Assembly: GCF_020177265.1 (NCBI RefSeq)
Contig: NZ_JAIVMC010000008.1
Location: 248,001-312,000, forward strand
DNA from: Pseudooceanicola marinus
GTDB lineage: Bacteria; Pseudomonadota; Alphaproteobacteria; Rhodobacterales; Rhodobacteraceae
Reading direction: 5' to 3'
DNA length: 64,000 nucleotides
In this document: piece after piece, positions 35,033 to 44,260 of the stretch
Layout: the number at the start of each line of letters is the position of its first letter
How positions within the stretch are numbered: the stretch's first letter is position 1
The notes under the pieces: model-generated
The model's database searches: none
What the model was told of the DNA's origin: nothing
The model's input: the letters and a program-made list of their open reading frames with translations, nothing else
Made by a program: the position numbers and the translations under genes

Positions 35033-35497
35033 ATGTCGGAACGGCGGGAATTGACGGAAGAGGAGGCGGCCCGGAAAGCCTGGATGTCGCTTCTGGCGAA
35101 GGCGCCGGCGGCGCGGCTGGTGGCGCTTTGGGCCGAGGCGGGGCGTGAGGCGGGGTTCACCTGGCTGCGCGCGCCGGAGGTCGGCGGCGTGATGGTGCGC
35201 GGTCGGGCCGGGGGCACGGGTGCGGCCTTCAACCTGGGCGAGATGAGCGTGACGCGCTGTGCGCTGAAGACCGAGGCGGGGGCAGTCGGCCATGCCATGG
35301 TGCAGGGCCGGGATCGCAAGAAGGCCGAGATCGCCGCGCTGGTCGATGCGGGCATGCAGGGCGCCGATGCCCCGCGCCTGCGGGCCGAGCTGCTGGATCC
35401 GCTAGAGGCCGAGATGACGGCGGCCCGGGCCGCGCGAGCCGCCAGGGCCGATCAGACGAAGGTGGATTTCTTCACCATGGTACGGGGGGAAGACTGA
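35033..35497 (+). CDS. phnG: C-P lyase core subunit PhnG
   Basis: 154 residues. Family features: RKAWMSLLAKAPAARL (about 14-29), WLRAPEVGGVMVRGR (about 45-59) and FNLGEMSVTRCALK, then VGHAMVQGRDRKKAEIAAL. PhnG joins PhnH, PhnI and PhnJ in the C-P lyase core and takes part in phosphonate activation with ATP. First gene of the plus-strand core operon, 12 bases behind the operator arm. Its stop shares one base with the phnH start. Confidence 0.95.
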   Translation: MSERRELTEEEAARKAWMSLLAKAPAARLVALWAEAGREAGFTWLRAPEVGGVMVRGRAGGTGAAFNLGEMSVTRCALKTEAGAVGHAMVQGRDRKKAEIAALVDAGMQGADAPRLRAELLDPLEAEMTAARAARAARADQTKVDFFTMVRGED

Positions 35498-36093
35498 TGA
35501 CCCGAAACGGAGCAATGGCAAGCGAGGCCCTGACGGGCGGCTTCGAGGATGCGCCACGCCAGTCGGCCCGTGCCTTCCGCGCGGCGCTGGAGGTCATGGC
35601 GCGCCCTGGCGAGGTGCAGGAGCTGGGCGATCTGGGCACGGCGCCCGCGCCGGTCAGCCCGGCGGCGGCGACCCTGCTGCTGGTCCTGTGCGATCCGGAA
35701 ACGCCGGTGCATCTGGCAGGCGATCATGACCGGCCGGAGGTGCGCGACTGGATCACCTTCCACTGCGGGGCGCCGCTGGTCGGGCCGGGCGAGGCGGCCT
35801 TCGGGCTGGGCACCTGGGAGGCTCTGGGCGAACTGGGCCAATACGCCATCGGCACCGCCGAGTACCCCGACCGCAGCGCCACGCTGATCGTCGACGGCGC
35901 CTTTGCGGCCCAGCCGGTGACGCTGGCCGGGCCTGGGATCAAGGAGAGCCGCCGGGCCGAGCTGCCCGCCGTGGGCCCGTTCCGGGCCAACCGGGCGCTC
36001 TTCCCGCTGGGGCTGGATTTCTATTTCTGCGACGGCGCGACCCTCTGGGCGCTGCCGCGCACCACCCGCGTTGCCGAAGGGGAGCTTGCCTGA
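35497..36093 (+). CDS. phnH: C-P lyase core subunit PhnH
   Basis: 198 residues. Motifs: GGFEDAPRQSARAFRAALEVMARPGEV split over residues 14-40, and LGTWEALGELGQYAIGTAEYPDRSAT (about 107-132), then GPGIKESRRAELP, the conserved ligand-site stretch. PhnH forms part of the nucleosylating PhnGHIJ core. It overlaps both neighbours by one base, so translation is tightly coupled. Confidence 0.95.
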   Translation: MTRNGAMASEALTGGFEDAPRQSARAFRAALEVMARPGEVQELGDLGTAPAPVSPAAATLLLVLCDPETPVHLAGDHDRPEVRDWITFHCGAPLVGPGEAAFGLGTWEALGELGQYAIGTAEYPDRSATLIVDGAFAAQPVTLAGPGIKESRRAELPAVGPFRANRALFPLGLDFYFCDGATLWALPRTTRVAEGELA

Positions 36094-37202
36094 TGTATGT
36101 GGCAGTGAAAGGTGGCGAGAAGGCCATCGACAAGGCCCATGAGTGGCTGGAGGACGAACGCCGGGGCGATGTGTCGGTCACCGAACTGTCGGTGGCGCAG
36201 ATCCGCGAACAGCTGGCGCTGGCCGTGAACCGGGTGATGGCCGAGGGGTCGCTCTACGATCCCGACCTGGCGGCGCTGGCGATCAAGCAGGCGCGGGGGG
36301 ACCTGATCGAGGCGATCTTCCTGATCCGCGCCTATCGCACGACCCTGCCGCGCTTCGGCTATTCGCAGCCCGTGGACACCGGGGCTATGGCCTGTGACCG
36401 GCGCATCTCGGCCACCTTCAAGGATGTGCCGGGGGGGCAGGTGCTGGGCCCGACGTTTGATTATACCCACCGTCTGCTGGACTTCGCGCTGGAGGCGGAA
36501 GGGCTGGAGCGCCCCGAGGCCCCGACGGAGGCGGCCGAGCATCCGGTGATGCCCCGGGTGACGGAGTTCCTGAACCGCGAAGGTCTGATCCAGGATGAGG
36601 TGCCGCCCGCGGCGCAGGCCGATCAGCCCGGCGACCTGACGCGCGAGCCGCTGGAGCTGCCCGCCGACCGCCCGCTGCGCCTGCAGGCGCTGACCCGGGG
36701 TGACGAGGGCTTCGTCCTGTCGATGGCCTATTCCACCCAGCGGGGCTACGCCAAGAACCACCCCTTCGTGGGCGAGCTGCGCATCGGCGCCGTCCCGGTC
36801 GAGGCCGAAATTCCCGAGCTGGGCTTTGCCATCGAAGTGGGCGAGATCACCCTGACCGAATGCGAGACCGTGAACCAGTTCCTGGGCAGCAAATCCGAGC
36901 CGCCGCAGTTCACCCGGGGCTACGGCCTGGTCTTCGGCCAGACGGAGCGCAAAGCGATCTCGATGGCGCTGGTCGACCGGGCGCTGCGCTGGAAGGAGCT
37001 GGGCGAGGACGACAAGGGCGCACCGGCGCAGGACGAGGAATTCGTTCTGTACCATTCGGATAACATCCAGGCGACGGGCTTCCTCGAACACATCAAGCTG
37101 CCCCACTACGTCGACTTCCAGTCGGAACTGGAACTGGTGCGCAAGATCCGCCGCGAGGCGGATGCGGCGCAGCAGGGCGTGAGGCGGGAGGCGGCGGAAT
37201 GA
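36093..37202 (+). CDS. phnI: C-P lyase core subunit PhnI
   Basis: 369 residues. The family start MYVAVKGGEKAIDKAH is unmistakable; other conserved runs are QARGDLIEAIFLIRAYRTTL (about 70-89), RRISATFKDVPGGQ and FGQTERKAISMALVDRAL near the C-terminus. With PhnG, PhnH and PhnL, PhnI displaces adenine from ATP with the phosphonate to give ribose 1-phosphonate 5-triphosphate. One-base overlap with phnH. A 109-base gap with a hairpin separates it from phnJ. Confidence 0.96.
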   Translation: MYVAVKGGEKAIDKAHEWLEDERRGDVSVTELSVAQIREQLALAVNRVMAEGSLYDPDLAALAIKQARGDLIEAIFLIRAYRTTLPRFGYSQPVDTGAMACDRRISATFKDVPGGQVLGPTFDYTHRLLDFALEAEGLERPEAPTEAAEHPVMPRVTEFLNREGLIQDEVPPAAQADQPGDLTREPLELPADRPLRLQALTRGDEGFVLSMAYSTQRGYAKNHPFVGELRIGAVPVEAEIPELGFAIEVGEITLTECETVNQFLGSKSEPPQFTRGYGLVFGQTERKAISMALVDRALRWKELGEDDKGAPAQDEEFVLYHSDNIQATGFLEHIKLPHYVDFQSELELVRKIRREADAAQQGVRREAAE

Positions 37203-37216
37203 ACGGCAATCGCATT

Positions 37217-37237
37217 TTCGGCCCGTGCCGGGCCGAA
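37217..37237 (+). repeat. Intercistronic hairpin between phnI and phnJ
   Basis: TTCGGCCCG (37217-37225), loop TGC, CGGGCCGAA (37229-37237), then GCCTTCGGCGAGAGTATTTT. The perfect 9-bp stem interrupts an otherwise tightly overlapping operon. Similar GC hairpins followed by a TTCGGCGAGAG tail are common between genes in related genomes, from memory. It could act as an mRNA-processing or stability element. Confidence 0.55.
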
Positions 37238-37311
37238 GCCTTCGGCGAGAGTATTTTCAGCCAACGTATGGGGGCAGGGCGCGTGGCGTCTCTGGCCCGG
37301 GAGCAAGGCGC

Positions 37312-38193
37312 ATGAGCGTGGAACAGATCGCGGGCGAGTACAATTTCGCCTACCTCGACGAACAGACCAAGCGGATGATCCGCCGCGCGCTGCTGAAGGC
37401 GCTGGCGATCCCGGGCTATCAGGTTCCTTTCGCCAGCCGAGAGATGCCCATGCCCTATGGCTGGGGCACCGGCGGCGTGCAGATCTCGGCGGCCATCATG
37501 GTGCCCGAGGACCGGTTCAAGGTGATCGACCAGGGGGCGGATGACACCACCAACGCCGTCTCCATCCGGCGCTTCTTCGAGAAGGTGGCGCAGGTCGAGA
37601 CCACGGAGAAAACCGCCGAGGCCACCGTCATCCAGACCCGCCACCGGATCCCGGAACGGGACCTGACCGAGGGCCAGGTGCTGGTCTACCAGGTGCCGAT
37701 TCCCGAACCGCTGCGCTTCCTCGAACCCTCGGAGGTGGAGACGCGCAAGATGCACGCGCTGGAGGAATACGGGTTGATGCACGTCAAGCTCTACGAAGAC
37801 ATCGCGCGCCACGGCGAGATCGCCACCGCCTATGCCTATCCGGTGAAGGTGGAGGGGCGGTACGTGATGGACCCCAGCCCGATCCCGAAGTTCGACAATC
37901 CCAAGCTTGAAATGGCGGGCATTCAGCTGTTTGGCGCGGGCCGGGAACAGCGGATCTACGCCCTGCCGCCCTATTGCGAGGTCGTGAGCCTCGATTTCGA
38001 GGACTACCCCTTCACCCGGATGCGGGCCGAGCATTGCTGCGACCTGTGCGGAGCGGAGGAAAGCTATCTCGACGAGGTGATCACCGATGATGCGGGCGGG
38101 CGGATGTTCGTCTGTTCGGACACGGATTTCTGCGGCGAACGTCGCGCGGCGGGGCACCTGGGGCCTCTCGGCGTGGCCGAGAACGCCGCCTGA
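37312..38193 (+). CDS. phnJ: C-P lyase catalytic subunit PhnJ (radical SAM)
   Basis: 293 residues. The iron-sulfur cysteines follow the PhnJ spacing exactly: Cys243, Cys246, Cys268 and Cys274 (CX2C, X21, X5) in CDLCG...FVCSDTDFCGER. Substrate-region motif QVPFASREMPMPYGWGTGG lies at about 37-55. It cleaves the C-P bond of ribose 1-phosphonate 5-phosphate, releasing the alkane (methane from methylphosphonate). The ATG at 37312 follows a short AAGG; longer in-frame extensions are not family-like. Confidence 0.96.
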   Translation: MSVEQIAGEYNFAYLDEQTKRMIRRALLKALAIPGYQVPFASREMPMPYGWGTGGVQISAAIMVPEDRFKVIDQGADDTTNAVSIRRFFEKVAQVETTEKTAEATVIQTRHRIPERDLTEGQVLVYQVPIPEPLRFLEPSEVETRKMHALEEYGLMHVKLYEDIARHGEIATAYAYPVKVEGRYVMDPSPIPKFDNPKLEMAGIQLFGAGREQRIYALPPYCEVVSLDFEDYPFTRMRAEHCCDLCGAEESYLDEVITDDAGGRMFVCSDTDFCGERRAAGHLGPLGVAENAA

Positions 38194-38215
38194 GCGCGGA
38201 ACGGAGAGTGAGACG

Positions 38216-39019
38216 ATGAAGGACATGATCGAGGACCGCGCAGGCGCCACCGACCGGCCGCTGCTGACGGTCGAGGGGCTGGCGAAATACTACGGCGGGC
38301 GGATCGGCTGCGAGGAGGTTTCCTTTGACCTCTACCCGGGCGAGGTGATGGGCATCGTGGGCGAAAGCGGCTCGGGCAAGACGACCCTGCTGAACTGCCT
38401 GGCGGGCCACCTGGCGCCCGACACGGGCCGGGTGCTGTTCGACCGCGCGGGCCAGATGGTCGATACCGTGACGATGAGCGAGCCGGAGCGGCGCATGCTG
38501 GGGCGTACCGACTGGGCCTTCGTGCATCAGCACGCCCATGAGGGGCTGCGCATGAACGTCAGCGCCGGCGGCAACGTGGGCGAACGCCTTATGGGGCTGG
38601 GCGCGCGCCACTACGGCGACATCCGAGCCAAGGCCGAGGACTGGCTGGGCCGGGTGGAAATCGCCGCCGACCGGATGGATGACCGGCCCAAGGCCTTTTC
38701 GGGTGGCATGCGTCAACGGTTGCAGATCGCGCGCAACCTGGTGACCGGGCCGCGGCTGGTCTTCATGGATGAACCCACGGGCGGCCTCGACGTCAGCGTG
38801 CAGGCGCGTCTGCTGGATCTCTTGCGCGGGCTGGTGCGAGAGATGGGCCTGTCGGCCATCATCGTGACCCATGATCTGGCCGTGGTGCGCCTGCTGGCGG
38901 ACCGGCTGATGGTGATGAAATCCGGCCATGTGGTCGAAACCGGCCTGACCGACCAGGTGCTGGACGACCCGCAACACGCCTACACCCAGCTGCTGGTCAG
39001 CTCGGTTCTGCAGGTCTGA
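38216..39019 (+). CDS. phnK: C-P lyase-associated ABC-type ATPase PhnK
   Basis: 267 residues. Walker A GESGSGKTT (about 51-59), the PhnK-specific WAFVHQHAHEGLRM loop, a variant signature FSGGMRQRLQIARNL, Walker B LVFMDEPTGGLDVSVQ and H-loop VTHDL. PhnK docks on the PhnGHIJ core rather than on a membrane permease. The ATG at 38216 is chosen; a second Met lies three codons later. 22 bases after phnJ. Confidence 0.94.
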   Translation: MKDMIEDRAGATDRPLLTVEGLAKYYGGRIGCEEVSFDLYPGEVMGIVGESGSGKTTLLNCLAGHLAPDTGRVLFDRAGQMVDTVTMSEPERRMLGRTDWAFVHQHAHEGLRMNVSAGGNVGERLMGLGARHYGDIRAKAEDWLGRVEIAADRMDDRPKAFSGGMRQRLQIARNLVTGPRLVFMDEPTGGLDVSVQARLLDLLRGLVREMGLSAIIVTHDLAVVRLLADRLMVMKSGHVVETGLTDQVLDDPQHAYTQLLVSSVLQV

Positions 39020-39030
39020 GGAGAGATGAG

Positions 39031-39726
39031 ATGACGGACGCGATGATCTCGGTCGAGAACGTGACCAAGACCTTCACCCTGCACAACCAGGGCAGCACGG
39101 TGATCCCGGTGATGGAAGGGGCGAGCCTTGCGGTGGCCCCCGGCGAATGCGTGGCGCTGGTCGGCGCCTCGGGGGCGGGCAAATCCACCCTGATGCGGAT
39201 GATCTACGGCAACTACCTGGCGGCCTCGGGCCGGATCCTGGTGGGCGGCACCGATGTCGCCACCGCCGAACCGCGCGAGATCCTGGCGCTGCGCCGGGCC
39301 GTGCTGGGGTACGTCAGCCAGTTCCTGCGTGTGGTGCCCCGGGTGCCGACGCTGGACGTGGTGGCCGAGCCGCTGCTGTCGGTGGGCCTGCCTCGGGAAG
39401 AGGCGCAGGAGCGCGCCCGTACCCTGCTGACCAGGCTGAACATTCCCGAACGCCTCTGGGGGCTGTCGCCCACCACGTTTTCAGGAGGCGAACAGCAGCG
39501 GGTGAACATCGCCCGCGGCTTTGCCCGCCAGTACCCGGCCTTGCTGCTGGACGAGCCGACCGCCAGCCTCGACGCGGTGAACCGCGAGGAGGTGTTGCAG
39601 CTGATCGAGGAGGCCAAGGCCCGCGGTGCGGCCATCGTGGGCATCTTCCATGACCAGCCGGCCCGCGACCGGGTCTGTGACCGCGAGGTCGACGTGACCG
39701 GCTTCACCCCGGCGCGGGTGGCCTGA
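39031..39726 (+). CDS. phnL: C-P lyase-associated ABC-type ATPase PhnL
   Basis: 231 residues. Walker A GASGAGKST (about 43-51), the PhnL-type VLGYVSQFLRVVPRVP Q-loop, signature FSGGEQQRVNIARGFARQ, Walker B LLLDEPTASLDA and H-loop GIFHD. PhnL is needed for the nucleosylation step with PhnG, PhnH and PhnI. ATG follows GAGGAGAG. The stop overlaps the phnN start by one base. Confidence 0.95.
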   Translation: MTDAMISVENVTKTFTLHNQGSTVIPVMEGASLAVAPGECVALVGASGAGKSTLMRMIYGNYLAASGRILVGGTDVATAEPREILALRRAVLGYVSQFLRVVPRVPTLDVVAEPLLSVGLPREEAQERARTLLTRLNIPERLWGLSPTTFSGGEQQRVNIARGFARQYPALLLDEPTASLDAVNREEVLQLIEEAKARGAAIVGIFHDQPARDRVCDREVDVTGFTPARVA

Positions 39727-40298
39727 TGGCGGGACGTCTTCTGGGCATCGTCGGGCCGTCGGGCGTCGGCAAGGATAGCGTGATGGAGGCCGTCGCCGCC
39801 GCGCGCCCGGGCATCGGGCTGGTGCGGCGGGTCATCACGCGGCCGTCGGAGGCCGGGGGCGAGGATTTCGAGGGCGTCAGCGAGGCGGAGTTCGCCGCCC
39901 GCGCCGCCCGGGGCGCCTTCCTGCTGTCCTGGCCGGCCCATGGGCTGCACTATGGCATCCCGGCCTCGGTCCTGGACGAGCTGGCGGCGGGGCGCGACCT
40001 GCTGGTCAACCTGTCGCGCGCGGTGCTGCCAGAGGCCCAGGCGAAGGTGCCGGGTTTTGCCTGCGTCGCGCTGACCGCGCCCGCGGAGGTCCTGGCCGAC
40101 CGGCTGGCCGCGCGGGGCCGCGAAAGCCGGGAGGAGATCGCGGGGCGCCTGGCGCGGGCTGGCTTTGCCCTGCCGGAGGGCGTTGACGTGGTGGAACTGG
40201 ACAATTCGGGCCCGCTGGAACGCACCGTCGCGGCGGTGCTGGCCCTGCTGGACGACAGGCCGCAAGAGGCGGCGAGAGAGATGGAAGCGAGACGATGA
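39726..40298 (+). CDS. phnN: Ribose 1,5-bisphosphokinase
   Basis: 190 residues, related to guanylate kinases. P-loop GIVGPSGVGKDSVM (about 7-20), VRRVITRPSEAGGEDFEGVSE split over about 34-54, and LSWPAHGLHYGIP (about 66-78), a PhnN hallmark. It phosphorylates ribose 1,5-bisphosphate to PRPP, the last step of the C-P lyase pathway. It overlaps phnL by one base and phnM by four. Confidence 0.95.
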   Translation: MAGRLLGIVGPSGVGKDSVMEAVAAARPGIGLVRRVITRPSEAGGEDFEGVSEAEFAARAARGAFLLSWPAHGLHYGIPASVLDELAAGRDLLVNLSRAVLPEAQAKVPGFACVALTAPAEVLADRLAARGRESREEIAGRLARAGFALPEGVDVVELDNSGPLERTVAAVLALLDDRPQEAAREMEARR

Positions 40299-41476
40299 AA
40301 GACCAGATGGTGAAAGACGAGATGGCGAAAAGCACGACGGACGAGCTGATCCTGGCCAATGCCACCCTGGTGCTGCCCGGTGAGACCCGTGTGGGCCATG
40401 TGGTGATCCGCGGTGGCGAGATTGCCGAGATCGGCAGCGGCGCGGTGCCCGGCGGTGCGGTGGATTGCGAGGGCGATTACCTCTCGCCCGGGCTGATCGA
40501 GCTGCACACCGACAACCTGGAACGCCACATCACCCCGCGCCCCAAGGCCCATTGGCCGCACAATGCCGCCATCGTCGCCCATGACGCGGAACTGGCCGGC
40601 TGCGGCATCACCACGGTCTTCGACGCGATCCGGGTGGGCTCGATCGTCGAGGGGCCGCGCGGCGACTACCGCCGCTATGCCCGCCCCATGGCCGACCAGA
40701 TCGCCACCATGCGCGACGCCGGCGCCCTGAAGATCAGCCACAAGCTGCACCTGCGGGCCGAGACCTGTTCGGAGACGCTGATCGAGGAGCTGTCGGAGTT
40801 CGGGCCAGAGGACAACGTGGGCATCGTCTCCCTGATGGATCACACCCCGGGCCAGCGCCAGTTCAGCGACATCTCGAAGTTCGAGGATTATGTCTGCGGC
40901 AAGCACGGGTTGTCGAAGGAGGGCTTCGGCGAATACTGCCAGTTCCTCTATGACCTGCACGACCGGCTGGGCGCTCGACACGAGGCGGCCTCGGTGCAGG
41001 CGGCGGCGAATTATGGCGCGGTGCTGGCCAGCCATGACGACACCACCCGGGATCAGGTCGAAACCTCCGCCCGTCACGGCATCCGCCTGGCGGAGTTCCC
41101 GACCACGGTGGAGGCGGCGCGGGCCTGCCATGACCACGGCATCCAGGTCATCATGGGGGCGCCCAACCTGATCCGGGGCGGGTCGCATTCCGGCAATGTC
41201 TCCGCGCTGGAACTGGCGGACCTCGGATTGCTGGATATCATAAGCTCCGACTACGTGCCGGCGGCACTGCTGCAGGCGGCGGTGATGCTGGGCGAACACT
41301 GGGGCGACGTGGCGCGCGGGATGGCGACGGTGACCCGTTCGCCCGCGCGGGCCTCGGGCCTGAACGACCGGGGCGCGCTGGAGGTGGGCCAGCGGGCCGA
41401 CCTGATCCGCTTTGCCAAGCGCGGCAACGTGCCGGTGGTGCGCGGCGTCTTCGTCGAAGGCGCGCGCGTCGGCTGA
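40295..41476 (+). CDS. phnM: Ribose 1-methylphosphonate 5-triphosphate diphosphatase
   Basis: 393 residues, amidohydrolase family. Canonical PhnM motifs: GLIELHTDNLERHITPRP (about 66-83), AGCGITTVFDAIRVGS, ISHKLHLRAETCSE, LMDHTPGQRQ, LASHDDTT and GAPNLIRGGSHSGN. It removes pyrophosphate from the triphosphate made by PhnGHI before PhnJ acts. Last gene of the core operon, ATGA overlap with phnN; a GC hairpin follows at 41521-41543. A second, divergent PhnM-like gene lies at 32869-34053. Confidence 0.95.
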   Translation: MKDQMVKDEMAKSTTDELILANATLVLPGETRVGHVVIRGGEIAEIGSGAVPGGAVDCEGDYLSPGLIELHTDNLERHITPRPKAHWPHNAAIVAHDAELAGCGITTVFDAIRVGSIVEGPRGDYRRYARPMADQIATMRDAGALKISHKLHLRAETCSETLIEELSEFGPEDNVGIVSLMDHTPGQRQFSDISKFEDYVCGKHGLSKEGFGEYCQFLYDLHDRLGARHEAASVQAAANYGAVLASHDDTTRDQVETSARHGIRLAEFPTTVEAARACHDHGIQVIMGAPNLIRGGSHSGNVSALELADLGLLDIISSDYVPAALLQAAVMLGEHWGDVARGMATVTRSPARASGLNDRGALEVGQRADLIRFAKRGNVPVVRGVFVEGARVG

Positions 41477-41520
41477 CCTGGCCTAGCGATCTGACAGGAA
41501 GGGGCGGCCATGCGCCGCAG

Positions 41521-41543
41521 AAGGGGCAGCAGGGCTGCCCCTT
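41521..41543 (+). terminator. Hairpin after phnM
   Basis: AAGGGGCAGC (41521-41530), loop AGG, GCTGCCCCTT (41534-41543). A perfect 10-bp stem 45 bases after the phnM stop, probably ending or stabilising the phn transcript. No long T-run follows. Its right arm overlaps TTGACC (41542-41547), a possible -35 of the copper ATPase gene. Confidence 0.6.
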
Positions 41544-41592
41544 GACCTTTCATAGGTGGCGGATCCATCTATTCGCCGAAAGGTGGTGCCCC

Positions 41593-44058
41593 ATGGACCA
41601 GATCTCTCCCTACACCCTGACCCTGGAAGTGACCGGGCTGAATTGCGGCGGCTGCGTGCGGCGGGCGGAAACCGCCCTGTCGGAGATGCCGGGCACCCGC
41701 GAGGCGCGGGTGAACCTGGCGACCCGCAAGGCAGAGATCGAACATGATGGCAGCCTGACCCCGGCTGCCGTGGCGGCCAGGTTGCAGGAGGCGGGCTATC
41801 CGGCCTCCGAAACCACGCTGGTCCTGGATGTCGAGGGCGCCACCTGCGGCTCTTGCGCGGCGCGGATCGAAGGGGCGATGACGGCGCTGCCGGGGGTCGA
41901 GGAGGCCTCCTTCAACCTTGCCAACGGCACGGCCCGGGCGAAGGTCCTGACCGGCGCGGTTGACATGAAGGACGTCGTTCAGGCGATTGAGAAGGCAGGA
42001 TATTCCGCACGTGAGGCCAGCAGCGGCGCCAGCGCCTCGGAACAGGCCGAGGTGCGGGCCGAAGCCGAAACCGCCGGATTGCGCCGCGACACCCTGCTGG
42101 CCGGTGCCCTGTCGCTGCCGGTGGTGGTGCTGGCCATGGGCGCGCACCTGGTCCCGGGTTTCCACATGCTGATCGAGAACAGCATCGGCATGACCGCCTC
42201 GAACGTGATCCAGTTCCTGCTGACCACGCTGGTCCTGGCCTGGCCCGGCGCGCGGTTCTTCCGTCTTGGCCTGCCCACGATCCGCCACATGGCCCCCGAC
42301 ATGAACGCGCTGGTGGTGCTGGGCACCTCCGCCGCCTGGGTCTATTCCACCGTGGCCACCTTTGCCCCCGGCGTCCTGCCCGAAGGCGCGGCCCATGTCT
42401 ATTTCGAGGCCGCCGCCGTCATCGTGACCCTGATCCTGGCGGGCCGCTGGATGGAGTCCCGCGCCCGCGGCCGGGCCTCTGCCGCGATCCGGCGCCTGGC
42501 GGGGCTTCAGGTGCGCGAGGCGATGCTGCGCGCACCTGACGGAACGCTCTCTCCGGTGCCGGTCAGCGCCCTGCAGCCCGGTGACATGATCGCGCTGAAG
42601 CCCGGCGACCGTCTGCCGGTGGACGGTGTGGTGGCCGAAGGCACGTCGGACATCGACGAAAGCATGGTGACCGGCGAACCGATCCCCGTGACCCGCCGCC
42701 CTGGCGATCCGGTGATCGGTGGCACCGTCAACGGCGCAGGCGCGCTGGTGATGCGTGCCACGGCGACCGGTGAGGACACGGTGCTGGCCCGCATCATGCA
42801 GGCGGTGGATGAGGCGCAGGGCGCCAAGCTGCCGATCCAGAACCTTGTGGACCGCGTGGCGCAGGTCTTCGTCCCGGCGGTGATCGCCGTGGCGCTGCTG
42901 ACCCTGGCGGTCTGGCTGCTGGCGGGCGGCGGGCTGGGGTCTGCGGTGGTCGCCGCCGTCTCGGTGCTGGTCGTGGCCTGCCCCTGTGCCATGGGGCTGG
43001 CGGTGCCGGTGTCGATCATGGTTGGCACGGGCCGTGCGTCGGAACTGGGCGTTCTGTTCCGCCGGGGCGACGCGCTGCAACGGATGCAGGAGGCGCAGGT
43101 GGTGGCCTTTGACAAGACCGGCACGCTGACCCGGGGCAAGCCGGTGCTGGGCGGGATCGCCGCTCTGGGCGACGAGGGCGAGGCGCTGGCCGCGCTTGCC
43201 GCGCTGGAGGCACAGTCGGAACACCCCATCGGTCGCGCCATCGTCGCCGGTGCCGAGGCGCGCGGGCTGGCCCTGCCGCAGGCAGAGGGGGTGACGGCCA
43301 TCCCCGGCGAGGGGCTGACCGGCCTTGTCGGCGGGGAGGAGATCCGCATCGGCAATCGTGCCTTCCTGCGCTGCGACCTGCCGCCCGAGCTGGCCGCCCA
43401 GGCGATGGAATGGGAAAATGAAGGCGCCACGGTGCTTTATGCTGAGAAGCTCAACCAGCCTCTGGCCGTCCTGGCGATCTCCGACGAGATCCGCGAGGAA
43501 ACCCGCGCGGTGATTGCGGCGCTGAAGGCCCGCGGTCTGCATCCCGCCATGGTCACCGGCGACAGCCAAGCCGCCGCTCGCCACGTGGCTGAGGAGCTGG
43601 GGATCGAACATGTCCGGGCAGAGGTGAAACCTACCAACAAGGCCCGCGCGGTCGAAGAGCTGCGCGCCGAGGCCGGTGCGGTGATCTTTGCTGGCGATGG
43701 CATCAACGACGCCCCTGCGCTGGCGGCGGCGGACGTTGGCATCGCCATGGGATCGGGCACCGACGTGGCGATGGAGGCCGCCGAGGTCGTGCTGATTGGG
43801 GGCGACCTGCGTGGTGTGGTGACGGCGATGGATCTGTCGCGGCGGACCATGTCGAACATCCACCAGAACCTCTTCTGGGCCTTTGCCTACAACGTCGCGC
43901 TGATCCCCGTGGCGGCCGGGCTGCTGGCGATCTGGGGCGGGCCCATGTTGTCGCCGATGCTGGCGTCGGCGGCCATGGCGGCCTCCTCGGTCATCGTGGT
44001 CAGCAACGCCCTGCGCCTGCGCCGCGTGGCGCCTGCGCTGACGGCCTCGGCCGCCTGA
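41593..44058 (+). CDS. copA: Copper-translocating P1B-type ATPase
   Basis: 821 residues. Two N-terminal heavy-metal domains with CGGC (Cys18/Cys21) and CGSC (Cys85/Cys88). Eight membrane helices, the CPC transport motif in VVACPCAMGLAVP, phosphorylation site DKTGTLT, the HP motif in SEHPIG and hinge GDGINDAPAL. This is the CopA type that exports Cu(I) to the periplasm. GAAAGGTGG precedes the ATG. A TTGACC with an unusually long 19-20 base gap to ATCTAT/TCTATT hints at MerR/CueR-type control, but the dyad is weak. No regulator gene is adjacent. Confidence 0.93.
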   Translation: MDQISPYTLTLEVTGLNCGGCVRRAETALSEMPGTREARVNLATRKAEIEHDGSLTPAAVAARLQEAGYPASETTLVLDVEGATCGSCAARIEGAMTALPGVEEASFNLANGTARAKVLTGAVDMKDVVQAIEKAGYSAREASSGASASEQAEVRAEAETAGLRRDTLLAGALSLPVVVLAMGAHLVPGFHMLIENSIGMTASNVIQFLLTTLVLAWPGARFFRLGLPTIRHMAPDMNALVVLGTSAAWVYSTVATFAPGVLPEGAAHVYFEAAAVIVTLILAGRWMESRARGRASAAIRRLAGLQVREAMLRAPDGTLSPVPVSALQPGDMIALKPGDRLPVDGVVAEGTSDIDESMVTGEPIPVTRRPGDPVIGGTVNGAGALVMRATATGEDTVLARIMQAVDEAQGAKLPIQNLVDRVAQVFVPAVIAVALLTLAVWLLAGGGLGSAVVAAVSVLVVACPCAMGLAVPVSIMVGTGRASELGVLFRRGDALQRMQEAQVVAFDKTGTLTRGKPVLGGIAALGDEGEALAALAALEAQSEHPIGRAIVAGAEARGLALPQAEGVTAIPGEGLTGLVGGEEIRIGNRAFLRCDLPPELAAQAMEWENEGATVLYAEKLNQPLAVLAISDEIREETRAVIAALKARGLHPAMVTGDSQAAARHVAEELGIEHVRAEVKPTNKARAVEELRAEAGAVIFAGDGINDAPALAAADVGIAMGSGTDVAMEAAEVVLIGGDLRGVVTAMDLSRRTMSNIHQNLFWAFAYNVALIPVAAGLLAIWGGPMLSPMLASAAMAASSVIVVSNALRLRRVAPALTASAA

Positions 44059-44260
44059 CAGGTTGAAAAAGGGAAAAGGGCACGGGGGATCCACAACTGG
44101 AAGGTGGTGGAAATCCCGTGTCCGTATCACCGCGCCGCGCGCGTGATGGCGCGCCCTGACTGCGCCGTGGGTGGGTAAATCCTCTTGCACGGGGCCGGTC
44201 AGCCTTTAGGCTTCTCCCCGCGATCGGCCCCGGAGGAGAGGGCTGGCACGGGAGGACATC

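Noticed and set aside
41542-41573. CueR/HmrR operator before copA
   Set aside because: The -35 and long spacer fit, but the dyad expected of MerR-family copper sites is not convincing, so it is only mentioned in the gene entry.
41569-44190. Very long open frame (over 870 codons) on the minus strand
   Set aside because: It lies wholly opposite copA, whose motifs are unambiguous; the translation is low-complexity and His/Arg/Gly-rich, as expected for an antisense frame in high-GC DNA.
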